A DNA stretch of 64,000 bases from Stenopsyche tienmushanensis (taxonomy: Eukaryota > Arthropoda > Insecta > Trichoptera > Stenopsychidae), in the NCBI GenBank assembly GCA_008973525.1, contig WACJ01000528.1:2108001-2172000 (forward strand), given 5' to 3'. The notes below the pieces were generated by a model that searched no databases, was not told where the DNA came from, and was given only the letters and a program-made list of their open reading frames with translations. Both the position numbers and the translations under genes were made by a program. Of this stretch, positions 59,556-64,000 are shown one piece after another. Within the stretch, counting starts at the first letter, position 1. Every line of letters starts with the position of its first letter.

Positions 59556-60624
59556 GAAATTGATCAAATTATTTGATTAAACCTGCGTATTCTTTTATTA
59601 ATATATGTTTATAAAATTAAAAAAGTAAATTAAAGTATGTCTCAGCCACTTTCACCAAAAATCGATCGATTTACCTGAAAAGGTCGATGAAGAGAAAGAA
59701 AATAAAAAATAGTAAAGGCCTTTAAATTTTATTTAATTGTTCTATGGTAAAAAATAAGAAAACAAACGAAAGAGACATTAATGAAAAGAAGAAGAATATT
59801 CTATGTGTGTACTCGAACTCAATCGTCGGTTTGCTTTTCATAAAAAAATAAAATAGTTAAAAATATTTACAAACGAGATGATAAGTATAATAATTTAGGT
59901 ATTTGATGGAAGTCAATATGAAAGAAACGATGAAAACAAAGGCACAGATACCTTTCCACTTCGCGGAAATTATACACGATGCTACTTTTGTTCGCTTTTG
60001 AAAGTATAAAAAAAGTGAAAATGTACAGACATCCCTTTGCATTGGAATTCATTCTTTTTCCACTGTCGATTATTGCCACCATCGTTTTAAATTACAATAT
60101 TTATATCAATTAATTTATGAAAAAAATACTACAATTTATTTAAAAGCTGTTTTTCATATTCGCTACTATTTACAATTTTTAATAAATAACGACACGACGT
60201 CTACCTCTTCGATTCGAAGTCGGGTCGACGGAACGACCGTCCATCTCGGGACTTCGAACCCTTCCGAGATATGATCTACGGTTTAAGCCGGCGAAACACT
60301 GAAAAAGACACCTCTGGACCGTTTATCTATAATCTACTCGTCTCTTCCCACTCTCGGTCGGGAGCCTTCGTTTAAATAAAAATAGATCACAGTTATATTC
60401 ATATAGAATCTAGAATACGCTCAGACTTCGACTGTTGCTGATTTTTCAAAACGACTCTAGAACGATGCAAATTATGTCCATTTCGTTTCTTCTACGCGCC
60501 GCTAATTCTTCCGATAAATATAATCTAACCGATTCGCGTCTCTCTCCTCCTCACGACAAAAGGAAACGTCGCCGTCTGCGCGGCTCACAACAAAAACTAT
60601 AACAAACGAACAGCTTCGTACATT

Positions 60625-63600
60625 TCAATGATCTGACACTTCGTTCTCTTGCACTTCGTCGTACTGGGCGAACTTGAGGAACACCTGCTCCAGCGTCGTC
60701 TGGCTGAAACTATATTCTTCTATGTTAAGGCTTTCTTTAGCTGAAAACACAAGAACGGCGTCAGCTCTGAGTTCCCGTCATGGCTATGCGAGTGAAGGCT
60801 CGGAATACTCACACGCCTCCAGCTTGGAGAAGCAGTGGGCCAGGGAGGTGACTCCGTGCTGCGGCACGCTGAACACCAGCCTGTCTGCGAAGCTCTCCTC
60901 GAGCTTCGCGTCCGGGAACAGCTCCCGCACGAACTGCCGAACCGCGCTCACGCTGCCGAACGTCTCGTGGTTCGTGCTGTCCGCGTCCGAGTGGACCCTG
61001 AAACGAGAGACGGATCGTCGGAGAGCGGCCCCGCTTCCGATGACGGGGCCGCGGGCGAGGGGCGCGCTCCTCACCTCGACGCGACGGATATCGACTTCCG
61101 ACGCCCGTCGTCCTCGCTCCGCTGGACCTCGGAGATTCCGACGAGCGGAGTGTGGATGTTGGCGTCGACTATGCATTCGGTGACCCCCGTCCCGGAGTCC
61201 TCCTCGAGGAGCGAGCCGGCGACGAAGTCCGCCTCGCCCTTCTCCCCGAGGGCGGGACTGACGCTCGTCCTCCCGTTCATGATCGGCGTGCTCTTCGGCG
61301 TCGTCGCGCCGACGCTCCTCGTCGGGTTGGTCCCGTCCAGCGACTGCTTCTTCCGATTCGACGGAGTCAGCTTCATCTCGAGGGTGTATCCGGCCCCGTA
61401 CAAGTTTTTCAGGTGCTGCGTCGACCCGATGCATCTGCAAAACGAGACCGGATGAGCTTCCCCGAGGGACTCCCGCCGCGGAAAGAGGAGAGCGGACGCA
61501 CCTCAGTCCGCCTTTAACCATGATTCCCACTCGAGAACAGAGGGCGTCGGCTTCCTCCATCGAATGCGTCGTGAGGATGGCACCCTTCTTGCCCTGAAAT
61601 GTGACACGCATCGATGAGAAATCGGATCGCGCGACGGATCCGTCATCGCGGATGCGAACCCCCCACCTGAAAACTCGCCAAGATCGTGTCCCACAGGAAG
61701 CGCTTGCTCCTCGGGTCCATGCCGGTGGAAGGCTCGTCCAGGAGGACGAGGCGCGGCGCCCCGACCATGGCCATCGCGAAGGATAGCTTCCTTCTCGTGC
61801 CGCCGGAGCACTCGTCGGTGTGCTTGTTCGCGTGCTCGGCTATCTGCAGTCCGCCCAGGTACAGATCCACAACCCTGCGCGAACACACGCTTTTGATAAA
61901 CTGTCCGCGGGGCCGCGAGCGACGCGCCCGACGGGACGCGACGGCACTCACCCGGGAATGTCGGACTTGGGCACCCCCCGAATCGCGGCGTAGCACTCCA
62001 GATGTTCGCGTACGGTGATGTTCTTCCAGAGGGCGTCGTGCTGCGGACAGTACCCGAGCGTCTGGAAGGCCTCGCGGCTCGTCGGGGTCACGTTGTGTCC
62101 GCCGAGGACTACCTGAAATGTAGAGTTTTTCCGTCGGGCTGCTCGAGAAACGCAGCGGGAGAAGGGAAAGGAGAAGGAGGTCGACAGATACCGTTCCGTT
62201 CGTGGGGCTCTCCTCGGCCGTGACGATCTTCATCGTGGTCGTCTTCCCGGCGCCGTTGTGACCGAGGAGGCCGAACACCTCGCCGGCTTCCACGGCGAAC
62301 GACAGCGACGCCACCGCCGGCTGGTCGCTCTCGGTGCTGTCGCCGTCTCCGGCGAGCCTCCCCCCGCAGCTGTTACCGCGGCAGCACTTGGACAGCTCGC
62401 TCTTTTTGTACTCCTTGCGTAAATTCTGAAACGGAGACGGTTCGATCAGCGACTTCGCCGGCGGTCGCGGAGAGTTCGAGAAGGACGACGCTCACGTGCA
62501 CCATCAGCACCGGCGGATGCGGCGGCGGAGACTTCAGCAGGCCCGCGACCCTGTGGCGCTCTCGACGCACGTCCGCGTCCTCGTGATCGCTCGTCTCCCC
62601 GGCGACGCCCGCGCACCCGCTTCCCAGCTCGGAGTCCTCGCTCTCCTCTCCCGGCGGGGCCTTCTTTTTGTTCTGAAAGACCCCTCGATTTCACTTTCCG
62701 GTCGCGCTCTCTCGCGCTCTCGCCTCCCTCGGCTGCCCGGTTACCTTTCTCCCGAACGAGAACACGTCCGACGGACGGGCTCCCGCTTTCAAAGCGTCCA
62801 CCCAGTGCAGGATGACGCACCACAGAGGCACGTGAAGGATCGATCCGACGACGAGCACGGTTATCTCCTCCGTCGCGTAGTCGCATATCGTCAGTTTGGC
62901 GCACGTCGCGCTCAGCCTGCACATCAGATGGACTCTGCAAGACGACCGTTTTGAATGTCAGCCGACCTGCCCGCGGACGCCTCGCCGGAGCGGGAAGACC
63001 CGCGAGGAGGAGCGAACGGACTCACCTGTCGACGTAGTAGACGAGGGCGTACGGAATGTACATCGTGTTCAACAGCGAGAACGTCACGTGCAAGCCGAAG
63101 GCCCACGAGCCGCCTGAAACAGATCGAACGGATTGAAGGCGGCCGCGTCGACGGCTGTCCGGACGGGGGACCGGATCGGAATACCTAATCTCAGCATGTC
63201 AAGGATCGCGACCAACAGGAAGGGTATCATTCCGACCCAAGTGGCGATGTTCGGGAGGATGCTCTGCGCCGAGTCCATCCTGTCGAATATGTAGGAGAGG
63301 CTCGTCGAAAAGAGGATCGACCCCGGGCAGTATATCGCGAACAGCACGCTCAGAGTCACCAGCGCGGGGAGCTCTCTCAGGGAGGGTATGTCATTCAGGA
63401 TTATCTGAAACGTTTCGATAGATTCGGCACCCTCGAAAGCGAGCTCTGCGCGGACAGCTACTCGGGCGGAGACTTGAACTTCGAATAGCATAATAATAAT
63501 AATGATTCTCTCGCTCACCAGGACGATCAGTGCGACGGTGATGATGAGCATGACGACTGCCAGAACGGCGAAGTACGTCGCGAAATAGAGACCCAAGGAC

Positions 63601-64000
63601 AGCCCGTTCACTCTGAGTTGATTTTTGGCTTTGATCTGAAAGGAAAAGAGCGAATCGTCACCGACGCGGTCGCGAGCCCGAAGACTCGAACGGCCGGCCG
63701 GCCGGCGCCGAGGCCGACCTCTCTGTCGTAGACCATGTCCACGGCGAGGCTGACGGGGACCAGGACGAAGATCATCCCCATAAACAGTGCGCACGAGATG
63801 ATGCCGAGGTCGAACTCCTCCGGATGGGACGTCTGCTGGAGGGGGTGGGAGGTCACCTCGATCGGCTGCCAGGCGTCGCCCGTTCCCGCCTCGGCCATGG
63901 TCATCCTGAAATTCGAACGAGCGTCATCGCGGCGATCGAGGCCGGACAGCGGGCCCGGATCGGATCGCTCACTTGAAGATGATGTTGCTTATCATGTTGA
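60625..64000 (-). CDS. ABCA5-like ABC transporter, C-terminal half (5' end outside window)
   Basis: This is the second half of a full-size ABCA lipid transporter. Exons in transcript order: 64000-63973 (partial), 63905-63719, 63635-63519, 63404-63185, 63113-63026, 62934-62745, 62672-62496, 62425-62192, 62112-61952, 61874-61667, 61593-61502, 61434-61075, 60997-60813, 60740-60625, about 787 residues, all in phase. Transmembrane helices come first (for example [21 protein letters not shown]). Nucleotide-binding domain 2 follows: Walker [23 protein letters not shown], signature [13 protein letters not shown], Walker [14 protein letters not shown] and H-loop [22 protein letters not shown] and the end [20 protein letters not shown] place it with the ABCA5 group. 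One 360-bp exon encodes a Ser/Thr-rich insertion inside the C-terminal regulatory region. Confidence 0.93.

Larger units (their letters stand above)
58407..60624. other. Intergenic region between RAD54 and the ABC transporter
   Basis: It holds the RAD54 promoter side with a (CCTAA)3 tract at 58619-58633, a mariner scrap at 59460-59555, and from about 59850 the likely 3' untranslated region of the ABC transporter gene. No other gene is visible. Confidence 0.6.

Noticed and set aside
60674..61611. Several 100-275 codon frames on both strands over the ABC gene 3' exons
   Set aside because: Shadows caused by high GC; the spliced minus-strand model gives the conserved ABCA sequence.
1..64000. CRISPR arrays, operons, rRNA or tRNA genes
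   Set aside because: No direct-repeat/spacer array, no rRNA core sequence and no cloverleaf with A/B boxes were found; the genome is eukaryotic.

Overview
The window is nuclear DNA from an animal, most likely an insect. All conserved genes are intron-containing metazoan orthologues with short GT-AG introns. There is an AA15 copper monooxygenase of the arthropod type. The repeats are mariner, hAT, piggyBac-like and R1-like elements, and a short (CCTAA)3 tract matches the insect telomere motif. Base composition is very uneven: GC-rich gene islands (28.9-31.9 kb, 35-40 kb, 60.7-64 kb) sit between AT-rich spacers. Such heterogeneity is seen in Hymenoptera among others, but the order cannot be fixed from the sequence alone.

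Layout. 20-2746 (+): last seven exons of an oxysterol-binding protein gene. 7182-14448 (-): complete 11-exon NAA25, auxiliary subunit of the NatB N-terminal acetyltransferase, with a transposon remnant in intron 8. 14.5-28.9 kb: a gene-poor block packed with repeats, including at least eight copies of a ~300-bp element with CAGTGGCGGATTT-type ends, a hAT element with an 8-bp target duplication, a piggyBac-like MITE, a fold-back palindrome and a putative solo LTR. 28909-30000 (+): membrane-anchored AA15 LPMO. 30861-32019 (+): UBE2G1. 35068-36673 (-): RAD9. 37061-44882 (+): PTIP/PAXIP1 with a huge glutamine-rich region and a deleted mariner in intron 3. 48660-50256 (-): mevalonate kinase. 50374-55206 (-): a BolA2-like gene whose first and last exons flank the intronless ALG6 gene (52856-54463, -) and a retrotransposon remnant. 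56106-58406 (-): intronless RAD54. 60625-64000 (-): the 3' half of an ABCA5-like transporter, running off the window.

Functional picture. Most genes are housekeeping: lipid transfer, protein acetylation, ubiquitylation, sterol/isoprenoid synthesis, N-glycan assembly and iron-sulfur handling. Three DNA-damage genes lie within 24 kb: RAD9 and PTIP are divergent with 387 bp between start codons, and RAD54 lies further along. I rebuilt the exon structures by hand from reading frame, splice-site and family agreement. The coding lengths of the complete genes OSBP (3' part), NAA25, UBE2G1, RAD9, PTIP and MVK divide exactly by three after splicing, which supports the models.

I found no convincing wholly new biological system. 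The most unusual items are the split BolA2 gene enclosing ALG6, the membrane-anchored LPMO, the PTIP glutamine tract and the dense repeat block.
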